The notes below the pieces were generated by a model. The model did not search any database. It had not been told where the DNA came from and worked only from the letters and a program-made list of their open reading frames with translations. A DNA stretch of 64,000 nt from CBDBBY01 sp965203795 (lineage in GTDB: Bacteria > Pseudomonadota > Alphaproteobacteria > Rhodobacterales > Rhodobacteraceae), in NCBI GenBank assembly GCA_965203795.1, contig OZ241915.1:930001-994000 (forward strand). The letters are read 5' to 3'. This document shows positions 53,398 to 61,876 of this stretch, piece by piece. The stretch's first letter is position 1. Every line of letters begins with the position of its first letter. The translations under genes were made by a program, and so were the position numbers.

Positions 53398-54147
53398 ATG
53401 CCGGGACTTCCCGAAGGACACGGGCTGCGGGTTCTCGACGAGGTCGACAGCACGAACAGCGAAGCGATGCGCATCGCCGGGAGCCTGGCTGGACCCACCT
53501 GGATACTCGCGAAGCGCCAGACCAAGGGCCGAGGCCGGAGCGGCAGGCCGTGGTCCACGCTGCCGGGCAATCTCGCCGCCACCGTCGCGATGACGGTGGA
53601 TGAGCCGCCGAAAGCGGTCGCCCTCAGAACGTTCGTTGCCGCGCTGGCGCTGCGCGACGCGTTCCAGGCGACCGGCGTCGAGGGCCGCAGGGTGACGCTG
53701 AAATGGCCCAACGACGTGCTTCTGAACGGAGGCAAGGCCGCCGGAATCCTGCTTGAATGCGCGTCCGGGCCCGGCGGGCGCAGCAGGCTTGCCGTGGGAT
53801 TCGGCGTCAATCTCGCCGCCGCTCCGGATCCGTTTCCGGGCGCCGCCAGTTCGGCCCGGCCCGTCAGCCTCGTCGGCGAGACCGGCCTGAAGGTGGAGCC
53901 TGCCAAGTTCCTTGAGGCGCTGGCTGCAGCGTTCGCGGAGCGCGAAGCCCAGTACGGCCGGTCGGGGTTTCGGGAGATCAGGGCTGAATGGATGGCGCAT
54001 GCCGAGCGGCTCGGCGCGACCGCGTCGTTCCGGCTTTCGGACCGGATCGTCGAAGGGGTCTTCCGGACGGTGGACTCCGCCGGGCGGGCGATCGTCGAAG
54101 CGGCCGAAGGCAGGCTTGAAATCGCCGCCGCCGATCTGGCGTTCTGA
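53398..54147 (+). CDS. birA: Biotin--[acetyl-CoA carboxylase] ligase
   Basis: 249 residues, group I ligase without the N-terminal DNA-binding domain. DEVDSTNSEAMRIA, the adenylate loop TKGRGRSGRPWSTLPGNLAAT, LKWPNDVLLNGGKAAGILLE and VGFGVNL are diagnostic. It activates biotin with ATP and attaches it to the carboxylase carrier protein. Placement directly after nuoN is a common alphaproteobacterial arrangement; it abuts nuoN with no spacer. Confidence 0.95.
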   Translation: MPGLPEGHGLRVLDEVDSTNSEAMRIAGSLAGPTWILAKRQTKGRGRSGRPWSTLPGNLAATVAMTVDEPPKAVALRTFVAALALRDAFQATGVEGRRVTLKWPNDVLLNGGKAAGILLECASGPGGRSRLAVGFGVNLAAAPDPFPGAASSARPVSLVGETGLKVEPAKFLEALAAAFAEREAQYGRSGFREIRAEWMAHAERLGATASFRLSDRIVEGVFRTVDSAGRAIVEAAEGRLEIAAADLAF

Positions 54148-54159
54148 GCGGAGCCCCGG

Positions 54160-54927
54160 ATGCTGCTGGCCATCGACGTCGGAAACACCAACACGCTGTT
54201 CGCGATATTCGACGGCCGGCGGGTCGTCGACCAGTGGAGGTGCGCCACCAACGACTTGCGGACCGCCGACGAGTACTTCGTCTGGCTGTCGACGCTGCTC
54301 GGAGGGCGGCACGCCGCCGGGGACGTGGATTCCGCGATAATCTCGTCGGTCGTGCCCAATGCGGTGTTCCATCTGGAATCGCTGTGCCGAGGGTATTTCC
54401 AGTGCGAGCCGCTGGTGGTCGGAACTCCCGGATGCCGGCTTCCCGTTCCGGTCAGGGTCGACGAAGGCGCCCATGTCGGATCGGACCGGCTGGTGAACGC
54501 GGCGGCGGCGTACGACCTCTACGGCGGCAATTTGACGGTGGTCGATTTCGGAACGGCGACGACCTTCGATGTCGTCGACAGCGACGGCGCGTACGCCGGA
54601 GGCGCGATCGCGCCCGGGGTGGAGCTGTCGATCAAGGCGCTGCACATGGGCGCGGCGGCGCTGCCGCAGGTGGACGTGGTGAGGCCGCCGCGCGTCGTCG
54701 GCCGGAACACGACGGACTGCATGCACTCCGGCGTTTACTGGGGCTACGCGGGACTCATCGAAGGCATCTGCCAGCGGATCGCCGAGGAGCGGGGACATGA
54801 AATGAAAGTGGTGGGAACCGGCGGTCTCGCCGGACTGTTCGCGAAGGGAATGCCGTTGTTCGACGAAGTGAATCCTGATCTCACGATCCATGGCCTGGCG
54901 CTCATCCACGCGCTGAACCGGGGCTGA
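54160..54927 (+). CDS. coaX: Type III pantothenate kinase
   Basis: 255 residues. The ASKHA-type phosphate loop MLLAIDVGNTNTLFAIFDG, GSDRLVNAAAAYDLYGG, the second motif VVDFGTATTFDVVD and the GGAIAPGVELSIKAL substrate region identify CoaX. It phosphorylates pantothenate in coenzyme A synthesis and, unlike CoaA, is not feedback-inhibited. It is between birA (12-bp gap) and rnj (5-bp gap) in one operon. Confidence 0.95.
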   Translation: MLLAIDVGNTNTLFAIFDGRRVVDQWRCATNDLRTADEYFVWLSTLLGGRHAAGDVDSAIISSVVPNAVFHLESLCRGYFQCEPLVVGTPGCRLPVPVRVDEGAHVGSDRLVNAAAAYDLYGGNLTVVDFGTATTFDVVDSDGAYAGGAIAPGVELSIKALHMGAAALPQVDVVRPPRVVGRNTTDCMHSGVYWGYAGLIEGICQRIAEERGHEMKVVGTGGLAGLFAKGMPLFDEVNPDLTIHGLALIHALNRG

Positions 54928-54932
54928 CCGGC

Positions 54933-56588
54933 ATGGCTGACCGCTTGATCTACGTTCCGCTGGGCGGCGCGGGCGAAATCGGCATGAACATGTACGCTTA
55001 CGGCCACGGCCCGGCAGGGAGCGAGCGCTACGTGATCGTGGACGCCGGAGTGACGTTCCCTGACATGGACACGACTCCCGGCGTGGAGCTGGTGCTGCCG
55101 GATCTTGGATGGGCAAGGGATCGCGCGGACCGGATCGACGCCGTTTTCCTGACCCATGCGCACGAGGACCATATCGGTGCCGTCCCGTTCCTGCTCGAGT
55201 TCGTGGACGCGCCCGTCCACGCCCGGAGGTTCACGGCGGAAATTTTGCGCCGGAAGCTTGATTCGAATGCGCTGGACGCTTCTTCGGTCCGCGAAGTTCA
55301 GGATGTCCGGAAGGCGGTCAGGGCGGGACCTTTCGAGGTCCGGTTCCTTCCGGTGAGCCATTCGGTGCCGGAGGCGTCCGCGCTGGTCATGGGCACGCCC
55401 GCGGGAAGGATCATCCACACCGGCGACTTCAAGCTGGACGACAATCCCGTTCTCGGCGGGCGCCTGGTGCGCAAGGAGTGGGCGGAAGCCGCGAAGGGCG
55501 GCGTCAAGGCGCTCATGTGCGATTCGACCAACGTGCTTTCGGAAGCTCCCGGCCGCAGCGAATCCTCGGTCGGGCCGGAGCTCGCGCGGCTCATGGAGGA
55601 GTCGGAAGGGGTTGTCGCCGCCACGACCTTCGCTTCCAACATCGCGCGCCTGAAGCAGCTTGCGGAGGCGGGCGCGGCATCCGGCCGGCGCGTCGCGCTG
55701 CTCGGACGGGCGATGAACCGGATGGTGGAGGCCGGCTTGAAGACCGGCATGCTGGGCGACTTCCCTGAAACGCTGAGCCCCGAGGAATGCCAGTCCGTTC
55801 CGCGCCGGGAGCTGCTGCTGCTGACCTCCGGCAGCCAAGGCGAGGCGAGGGCGGCGTCGGCGCAGCTCGCCGGCGGCAGCTACCGCGGAATCCGGCTCGC
55901 GCGCGGCGACACGTTCCTGTTCTCGTCCAAGACCATACCGGGAAACGAGACCGCGGTCGCGCGGGTGATCAACAGGCTCTCGGAGAACGGGATCCGCGTC
56001 GTGGACGACTCGGCGGGGATCTACCATGTTTCCGGGCATGCCAATGCTCCCGATCTCAGCGAGCTGCACGCCCTGGTCAAACCGGAGGCCGTGATTCCGA
56101 TGCACGGCGAGCACCGGCATCTTTCCGCCCACGCCGAACTCGCGCGCCGCAACGGGTTCGAGTCTTTCGTCGTGACCAACGGCCAGATGTTCGATCTCGG
56201 CACGCGGCGGCACGCGCCGCAGTGCAGCTCCGAACCGCTGCGCTGCTATCTCGACGGAACGCGGATCATCCACAGCCAGTCGGGAATCGTGCGCGACAGG
56301 CTCCGGATGGCGCGGCAGGGACATGTCGCCGTATCAATCCTGGTGGCAGGCCGCGCGAAGCGCGAAATCAGCGCGATGGCGGTTACATCCGGACTTCCGC
56401 CCGCGGGGGACGGCAGTCTGCAGCAGGAGATTGCCGAATCGGTCGAGGCAAGCGTCAGGTCCGCCCGCGGCAAGGTCCTAGGGGACGACGACGCCATCGC
56501 GTCGATTGCCAGGAATTCGGCTCGGCGGACCGCCGAGCTGCTAGTTGGAAAGCGGCCTTCGGTCGGGGTGGCCGTGCATCGGTTCTAA
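54933..56588 (+). CDS. rnj: Ribonuclease J
   Basis: 551 residues. Metallo-beta-lactamase core LTHAHEDHIGAVPFLLEF (HxHxDH), SHSVPEASALVM, IHTGDFKLDD, then the beta-CASP part CDSTNVLSEAPGRSESSV, LLLTSGSQGE and HVSGHANAPDL, then PMHGEHRHLSAHAEL. It has 5'-3' exonuclease and endonuclease activity in RNA maturation and decay. The coaX-rnj pairing is usual in alphaproteobacteria. It ends four bases before the convergent helicase gene stop. Confidence 0.95.
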   Translation: MADRLIYVPLGGAGEIGMNMYAYGHGPAGSERYVIVDAGVTFPDMDTTPGVELVLPDLGWARDRADRIDAVFLTHAHEDHIGAVPFLLEFVDAPVHARRFTAEILRRKLDSNALDASSVREVQDVRKAVRAGPFEVRFLPVSHSVPEASALVMGTPAGRIIHTGDFKLDDNPVLGGRLVRKEWAEAAKGGVKALMCDSTNVLSEAPGRSESSVGPELARLMEESEGVVAATTFASNIARLKQLAEAGAASGRRVALLGRAMNRMVEAGLKTGMLGDFPETLSPEECQSVPRRELLLLTSGSQGEARAASAQLAGGSYRGIRLARGDTFLFSSKTIPGNETAVARVINRLSENGIRVVDDSAGIYHVSGHANAPDLSELHALVKPEAVIPMHGEHRHLSAHAELARRNGFESFVVTNGQMFDLGTRRHAPQCSSEPLRCYLDGTRIIHSQSGIVRDRLRMARQGHVAVSILVAGRAKREISAMAVTSGLPPAGDGSLQQEIAESVEASVRSARGKVLGDDDAIASIARNSARRTAELLVGKRPSVGVAVHRF

Positions 56589-56592
56589 GGAT

Positions 56593-57960
56593 TCAAGCGG
56601 TCGCCCGCTTTCCGAAGTCGCTCAGCATGAAAGCGGGAACGTGGTCGCCCATTCCGATGATTTTTGAAGCGTCGGAAGCCGCCTCGGGCGGATCGGCCTG
56701 CGCGGGCTTCGACTCTTCCCTTACGGCGGGTTTCCGCTTCTCCGGGCGTTTCGGCGCTTTCGCCTCCTTTGAGGGGCGGCTTTTCCTTTTGGGCGCCTTC
56801 TCGCGCTCGCAGTTCGCCTCGCGATCCTCCTTCGGAATCTCGCGCCCGATCAGCTCCTCGATCGCCGCCAGCTGCCGCCCTTCCTTCGGAAGGCAGAGGG
56901 TGACCGCGTTTCCGGCGCGTCCAGCGCGTCCGGTTCGGCCGATGCGATGGACGTAGTCCTCGGAATGAACGGGCACGTCGAAGTTGAAGACATGGCTGAC
57001 ATCCGGAATGTCCAAGCCCCGCGCGGCGACATCGGATGCGACAAGAAATCTGATCGAGCCTTCTTTGAATTGGCCCATGACCTTTGTTCTGACTTGCTGG
57101 TCCAGATCGCCGTGGATCGCCGAGCACGCGAATTTGTGCTTGGCCATCGACTTCTGAAGAATGTCGACGTCCGTCTTCCGGTTGCAGAAGATGATCGCGT
57201 TCTTGATGTCGTCGCCGAGGTCGCGGATCGCGCTCCGAAGAACGGCCCGCTTGTCCTTGAATTCCGCGGATCTGCCTGAGGAGCGGACCATGATCGCCCG
57301 CTGCTTGATGACGCCTGAAACCGTTGCGCTCGGCGTCACCTCCACGCGAACCGGGTTCGACAGGAATTCGCGGGTCAGCTTTTCGATCTCCGGCGCGATT
57401 GTCGCCGAGAAGAACAGGGTCTGGCGCGTGAAGGGCGTCAGCTTGAAGATCCGCTCGATGTCCGGGATGAATCCCATGTCGAGCATGCGGTCGGCCTCGT
57501 CCACGACCATGATCTGGACGCCCGAGAGCAGAAGCCTGCCTCGTTCGAAGTGGTCGAGGAGACGTCCGGGCGTCGCGATCAGCACGTCGACGCCGCGGTC
57601 GATGAGTGCGAACTGCTCCTGGAACGAAACGCCGCCGATCAGAAGCGCCATCGACAGCCTCGTGTTCGCTGAATAGGTCGTGAAATTCTCGGCGACCTGG
57701 GTTGCGAGCTCGCGGGTCGGCGCAAGAACCAGCGATCGCGGCATGCGGGCCCGCGCCCTGCCGCGTCCGAGAAGCGTGATCATCGGGAGGGTGAAGGAAG
57801 CGGTCTTGCCCGTGCCGGTCTGGGCGATCCCGAGCACGTCGCGTCCAGCGACCGCAGGCGGAATGGCCTGCGCCTGTATGGGGGTCGGATCCTTGTAACC
57901 TGCCGAGTCGATTGCGGAGAGGACCTTCGGATCAAGGTTCAGGTCCGAGAAATTCGTCAT
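56593..57960 (-). CDS. DEAD-box RNA helicase (RhlE-like)
   Basis: 455 residues from the ATG at 57960 (MTNFSDLNLDPKVLSAIDSA). Q motif KDPTPIQAQAIPP, Walker A AQTGTGKTASF, PTRELATQV, VDEADRMLDMGF (DEAD), FSATI (SAT), and HRIGRTGRAGRAGNA near 330. A Lys/Arg/Glu/Pro-rich tail (~375-430) likely binds RNA. Its tail-to-tail position with RNase J is suggestive of shared RNA decay but they are on opposite strands. Confidence 0.92.
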   Translation of the reverse strand: MTNFSDLNLDPKVLSAIDSAGYKDPTPIQAQAIPPAVAGRDVLGIAQTGTGKTASFTLPMITLLGRGRARARMPRSLVLAPTRELATQVAENFTTYSANTRLSMALLIGGVSFQEQFALIDRGVDVLIATPGRLLDHFERGRLLLSGVQIMVVDEADRMLDMGFIPDIERIFKLTPFTRQTLFFSATIAPEIEKLTREFLSNPVRVEVTPSATVSGVIKQRAIMVRSSGRSAEFKDKRAVLRSAIRDLGDDIKNAIIFCNRKTDVDILQKSMAKHKFACSAIHGDLDQQVRTKVMGQFKEGSIRFLVASDVAARGLDIPDVSHVFNFDVPVHSEDYVHRIGRTGRAGRAGNAVTLCLPKEGRQLAAIEELIGREIPKEDREANCEREKAPKRKSRPSKEAKAPKRPEKRKPAVREESKPAQADPPEAASDASKIIGMGDHVPAFMLSDFGKRATA

Positions 57961-58231
57961 GGCGCCTTCAGAATGCAATCCGCCGGATTCGGCTCCGCGC
58001 CTGCCTCCGCAAAGCCGGAGCCTGTTGCGAATTCGTCAATGCGCGTTGCACGGCCGCCCGCTAATCGACCCTTGCGGCACGGTCAATTGCCTGCGGAATC
58101 CGGATTCGCAAAGTGTTCCCAATTATCAACATGACCATGATCCCGGCGCCGCCGCCCCAGCCGACGATTGCCTTGACGCTCGACAGGTGCCCGCTAGTTT
58201 CGGCGCATTGCTGCGGTCGGGAGAACCCATC

Positions 58232-59011
58232 ATGGATCTGGGCATTTCAGGAAAACGGGCTGTCGTCTGCGCGTCGTCCAAGGGGCTGGGGCGCGGATGT
58301 GCCGAGGCGCTGGCCGACGCCGGCGTCAACCTCGTGCTGAACGCGAGGGGCGGCGGCGCGCTGGAGGAAACGGCCTCGTCGATTGCCGAGCGCTTCGGCG
58401 TCAAGGTGGATGCGGTGGCTGCGGATGTCACGACGGAGGACGGGAGAGCGGTGATCCTCGCGGCCTGCGGGAATCCGGACATCCTCGTCACCAACGCGGG
58501 CGGCCCTCCGCCCGGCAGCTGGCGCGACTGGGGCCGCGATGATTTCATCGCGGCACTGGACGCGAACATGCTTGCTCCGATCGACCTGATGAAGCGGACG
58601 CTGCCCGGAATGATCGAGCGCGAATGGGGCAGGGTCGTCAACATCACTTCCATGTCCGTGCGGTCGCCGATCGGCGTGCTGGGGCTGTCGAACAGCGCAC
58701 GGACCGGGCTCACGGGCTATGTCGCGGGCACTTCGCGGCAGGTGGCGGAATTCGGCGTGACGATCAACAACCTGCTGCCGGGCATTCACGCTACCGACAG
58801 GGCCGTGTCTCTGGACGTCGGCGCGGCGAAGGCGGCGGGCATCACTCCCGAAGAGGCGAAGACGCAGCGCGAAGGCACGATTCCGGCCCGCCGGTACGGC
58901 ACGGCAGCCGAATTCGGCGCTGTCTGCGCGTTCCTGTGCTCCCAGCAGGCAGGGTACATCGTCGGGCAGAACATTCTGCACGATGGCGGCGTGGTGTCGC
59001 TCACGGTTTGA
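58232..59011 (+). CDS. SDR-family protein with Ser/Arg in place of the catalytic Tyr/Lys
   Basis: 259 residues from the ATG at 58232 (GGGAGAA ahead). Rossmann fold with VCASSKGLGRGCAEAL and a VTNAGGPPPG segment. The catalytic Ser is in NITSMSV. Exactly where S-x12-Y-x3-K should continue, the sequence is LSNSARTGL, so Tyr becomes Ser and Lys becomes Arg. The C-terminal PGIHATDR and GQNILHDGGVV are otherwise normal. A subgroup of beta-ketoacyl-reductase-like SDRs with SNxxR is known to me, and its chemistry is unclear. The gene stands alone. Confidence 0.85.
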   Translation: MDLGISGKRAVVCASSKGLGRGCAEALADAGVNLVLNARGGGALEETASSIAERFGVKVDAVAADVTTEDGRAVILAACGNPDILVTNAGGPPPGSWRDWGRDDFIAALDANMLAPIDLMKRTLPGMIEREWGRVVNITSMSVRSPIGVLGLSNSARTGLTGYVAGTSRQVAEFGVTINNLLPGIHATDRAVSLDVGAAKAAGITPEEAKTQREGTIPARRYGTAAEFGAVCAFLCSQQAGYIVGQNILHDGGVVSLTV

Positions 59012-59301
59012 CGTTGCGCGGGCGGCTCCCGCTCGGTTTGAATTTCGCTTCCTGCGGGTTTCGGGCCGTGCCGGCTTGAGCGCGAAGGCGTCGATCAGGC
59101 CTGCAGCTCGCACTCGATCCGGTTCCCTGCCACAGGCGCCCGCCGGTTGGGCACGGGCCTTGTGCGATGATTAATGCCGCGGCTCGCGAGGCGGCGGCCG
59201 GGCTTCACAAAGCCTGTCTCGAACAGATTCGGATCGATTGGAACGGCACCGAAGATATCAAACGCGACATTCCTGGCTTTGCCCGCAGGATTCCGCGTCG
59301 G

Positions 59302-59631
59302 CTATCGCAGGAAATCGTCCCGGCGCGGCGTGAAGCTGTCGATCAGCCGTCCTTTTTTCAGGCATACACATCCATGCATCGCATTTGACGGGATGATCAA
59401 GCTTTCGCCTGCGGCAATCCTTCGGGCGCCGCCTTCGATTGTGAATTCAAACTGCCCGGCGGCCACGAATGTCGTTTGTACATGGACATGGCAATGAGGA
59501 TCGCCCACCGCGCCGGTCGCGAATTCCACTTCTACCGTCATCGCCTCCGGCGTTTCGGCGAGAACCCTCCGGCGGACACCCTCTCCGGCAGTGACCCAAG
59601 GAAAAGTTTCTGCTTCAGTCATCTTCCCCAT
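59302..59631 (-). CDS. kdgF: Cupin protein, KdgF-like (unsaturated uronate linearisation)
   Basis: 109 residues from the ATG at 59631 (MGKMTEAETFPW). One cupin domain: GDPHCHVHVQTTFVAAGQFEF supplies the metal His and Gln residues, then AAGESLIIPSNAMHGCVCL a further His, ending FTPRRDDF, which is close to the KdgF pattern (FSPxREDFL). KdgF converts 4,5-unsaturated monouronates from alginate or pectin lyases into the open-chain 4-deoxy keto acid. The oligoalginate lyase and the reductase 1.5-2.5 kb away support that. A near-consensus promoter precedes it. Sequence similarity judged by eye. Confidence 0.78.
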   Translation of the reverse strand: MGKMTEAETFPWVTAGEGVRRRVLAETPEAMTVEVEFATGAVGDPHCHVHVQTTFVAAGQFEFTIEGGARRIAAGESLIIPSNAMHGCVCLKKGRLIDSFTPRRDDFLR

Positions 59632-59697
59632 GGTGCTATTGCGCTGCCCACGCAGTATCGCCGGTCGCAAGAGCTATTGTCCACTGGAGTGCAATGC

Positions 59698-59726
59698 ATT
59701 CTAGCGCCCGCCATCGCTGGCGTCAA
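59698..59726 (-). promoter_or_regulatory. Strong sigma-70-type promoter for kdgF
   Basis: On the minus strand TTGACG (59726-59721) and TAGAAT (59703-59698) are 17 bp apart, five of six matches each. The -10 is about 65 bases upstream of the kdgF ATG. Just upstream of the -35 (59727-59744) is an imperfect inverted repeat TATCACAA-TC-TATGACAA that could be an operator. Confidence 0.65.
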
Positions 59727-60103
59727 TATCACAATCTATGACAACCTACTGTTAAGAATGAAAAAACAAGCGATCAGAACCCAGTCATGACCGGGATAAC
59801 CGAAACGCGGCGTGCTTTGCTCCATCCCCGCCTGCCGGTTCAGCGCAAGAGGGAGCGGATGCCTCACCGCGTTGCTGTCAACACGTTCCATTGCGCCGCC
59901 GGGAGCGGACGCGAACGAAGCGCCTTCGCGTCTGCGAGCGCAGTGAACGCAGCGGCCGCGGCAGACGGCGGCGCAAAAACGGGAGCCGCAAGCCATCGGC
60001 AAATCCCGCAGGGGATGGACCGAGCAGGTCCGCATGGCCGCGACCGGCGATCAGACTGCGTCGGCTTTCCGGTGCTTCGCTCCGGTCGTCGAAATGATTA
60101 AGC

Positions 60104-60119
60104 GCTCACAGGTGTGAGC
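60104..60119 (+). promoter_or_regulatory. Perfect palindrome, candidate operator of the GntR gene
   Basis: GCTCACA (60104-60110), two bases GG, TGTGAGC (60113-60119): a perfect 16-bp dyad 35 bases upstream of the GntR start at 60154. The location suits autoregulation by a dimeric FadR-type repressor. It was not found in front of kdgF. Confidence 0.45.
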
Positions 60120-60153
60120 ATGGCCGATTGCCGATGAACTGGATTGACAGCGC

Positions 60154-60837
60154 ATGGAACAAGACCTGAGCACAATTGAGAGACGCACCAGCGCAGACGA
60201 TGTCTTCGACTATCTGCATGCGCAAATCAACGCGCTGAAATTGCTGCCGGGCACACGGATTTCCGAAGTGGAGATCGCGCGCCAGCTTGGTTTGTCGCGC
60301 CAGCCGGTTCGTGAAGCCTTTATTCGCCTCGCCAACCGCGACTTGCTATTGATTACACCGCAGAAAGCAACGACGGTCAGACGGTTTTCGCATGAAAAAA
60401 TCAAGCGTGCCCGGTTTATCCGGTACTCGGTAGAATGCGAGGTTTTGCGCCGCGCCTGCGAACGGCAGCTGGGGGCATTCAAAAGCAAGCTTGATCGCAG
60501 TCTGGAAATGCAGCGGGAATCCATGGTCGATGGCGACATCGACCGATTCCACAACCTGGACTATGAATTTCACCGGATACTGTGTGCTGCCGCTGACTGC
60601 GAGTTCGTTTTTGAGAACATCGCTTACAACAAAGCTCAAGTGGACCGTCTTTGCATGCTCAGCCTGACTGAACCCGCTACGATGGACGAGCTGTTGCAAG
60701 ACCACGTTCAGCTTGTGAACGGGCTATCCGATCAGGACAAGGGAACCGTGCTGAAGGTAATCAAGCACCACCTGTCGCGCTTGGACGATGTTATTGCGGG
60801 CATTCGCAAATCGCATGCCGTTTACTTCGAGGACTAG
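60154..60837 (+). CDS. GntR-family transcriptional regulator (FadR/FCD type)
   Basis: 227 residues. Winged HTH at ~15-80: ADDVFDYLHAQINALKLLPG, then ISEVEIARQLGLSRQPVREAFIRL. The C-terminal all-helical FCD domain has the metal/ligand residues (DRFHNLDYEFHRIL with Asp and His, later DHVQLVNGL and IKHHLSRLD with His). FCD regulators sense carboxylates and sugar acids and usually repress. Between kdgF and the oligoalginate lyase/reductase genes, it most likely responds to an alginate-derived keto acid; this is inference from context. A palindrome lies 35 bases upstream. Confidence 0.88.
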   Translation: MEQDLSTIERRTSADDVFDYLHAQINALKLLPGTRISEVEIARQLGLSRQPVREAFIRLANRDLLLITPQKATTVRRFSHEKIKRARFIRYSVECEVLRRACERQLGAFKSKLDRSLEMQRESMVDGDIDRFHNLDYEFHRILCAAADCEFVFENIAYNKAQVDRLCMLSLTEPATMDELLQDHVQLVNGLSDQDKGTVLKVIKHHLSRLDDVIAGIRKSHAVYFED

Positions 60838-60956
60838 GCAATCGGGGACCAAAATCGGATAGCTCGCGCAGACCGCGCCGCTGCTTTCACTGGAATGCCT
60901 GTTCGCCGACGCCCTAGTCCGCCGGATGCGAGCGCAGTGCGCCGAGGCATCAACAC

Positions 60957-61015
60957 TTGAGGTTCGAGCGCATCCGGCCGGCCGGGTTCCGGGTGCTCAA
61001 ATCACGTTCGAACCT
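60957..61015. terminator. Inverted repeats between convergent GntR and SDR genes
   Basis: AGGTTCGA (60960-60967) pairs with TCGAACCT (61008-61015), and TTGAG (60957-60961) can pair with CTCAA (60996-61000), around a GC-rich CCGGCCGGCCGG core. Could act as a two-way terminator, but there is no U-run on either side. Confidence 0.3.
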
Positions 61016-61105
61016 AGGGTTGGCGATCTCTTCCTGTGAAAAATTCCGACATGCCTGCTGCCGCGGATCGGGAACGGTGCCGAATTTCATCAGGCTCTCG
61101 GCAGG

Positions 61106-61855
61106 TCAGGAGAATACCGTTCCGCCGTTGATGTCGACATTCGTACCGGTGATGAAGGCCGCTCCGTCAGAGGCAAGGTAGGTTACCAGGTTCGCCACAT
61201 CGACGGACGCGCCCTCGCGTTTCAGGGGAGTGATGTTAGCGACATGGGCGCGCACTTCCGGCTTAGTGAAGACGTTGTGGAAGTCCGTGTCGATCATGCC
61301 CGGGCAGACCGAATTCACACGAATGTCCGGCCCGAGCTCCTTTGCGAGCCCCCGCGTCATTGTCATCATGGCGCCTTTCGCGGATGCGTAAGCGATCGAC
61401 CCCGGACCGCCGCCATCGCGCCCTGCCTGGCTTGCAAGCCCGACAATCGCACCGCCCTTCGTCATGTGCGGAACTACAGCGTTCACGGCGAGGAAGAAGG
61501 ACGTGACGTTCAGGTTCATGACGCGGTGCCAGTGGCCCTCATCCATCTCGGAGATCACCTTGCGGGCCACCAAGCCGCCGGTGGCATGGACCAGAACGTC
61601 GATGGTCTCGCTCAGCTCTGACCGAGCGGCGGCGACCAGCGCCGCGACATCGCCGGATTTCGTCATGTCTCCCTGCAGGCACAACGCCTTGCCGCCCGCG
61701 GCGTTAATCTCATGCACCGCGCTTTCCGCGCCTGCGGCGGAGTTCATGTAGTTGATTGCGACCCTTGCGCCTTCTTCGGCCAATCGCATGGCGCAGGCGC
61801 GCCCGATGTCGCGTCCGCCGCCAGTTACAATTGCTGTCTTTCCTTCGAGTTTCAT
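61106..61855 (-). CDS. SDR-family oxidoreductase, probable 4-deoxy-hexoseulose-uronate (DEH) reductase
   Basis: 249 residues, classical SDR. NAD(P) motif TGGGRDIGRACAMRL (12-26), VHATGG in place of NNAG, catalytic Ser in LASQAG, YASAKGAMM (YxxxK) and a closing ITGTNVDINGGTVFS. Located 21 bases downstream of the PL15 lyase gene in one operon. In alginate degraders a dedicated SDR reduces DEH to 2-keto-3-deoxygluconate, and that is the inferred role. The fold is certain; the substrate rests on context. Confidence 0.82.
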   Translation of the reverse strand: MKLEGKTAIVTGGGRDIGRACAMRLAEEGARVAINYMNSAAGAESAVHEINAAGGKALCLQGDMTKSGDVAALVAAARSELSETIDVLVHATGGLVARKVISEMDEGHWHRVMNLNVTSFFLAVNAVVPHMTKGGAIVGLASQAGRDGGGPGSIAYASAKGAMMTMTRGLAKELGPDIRVNSVCPGMIDTDFHNVFTKPEVRAHVANITPLKREGASVDVANLVTYLASDGAAFITGTNVDINGGTVFS

Positions 61856-61876
61856 TGGATGGTCCTTCTATTGGCC

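Larger units (their letters stand above)
59632..60153. other. Divergent regulatory region between kdgF and the GntR gene
   Basis: About 520 bases without a supported gene. The left part, up to ~59790, is AT-rich and holds the kdgF promoter and an imperfect inverted repeat. The middle (59800-60080) is GC-rich with open but unconvincing frames. The right end holds a perfect palindrome just ahead of the GntR gene. Confidence 0.6.

Noticed and set aside
50338..55116. A 1592-codon open frame on the minus strand across nuoM, nuoN, birA and coaX
   Set aside because: It is antisense to four well-supported genes. Its product is a low-complexity run of Arg, His, Glu, Asp and Gln, the usual mirror of GC-rich third positions.
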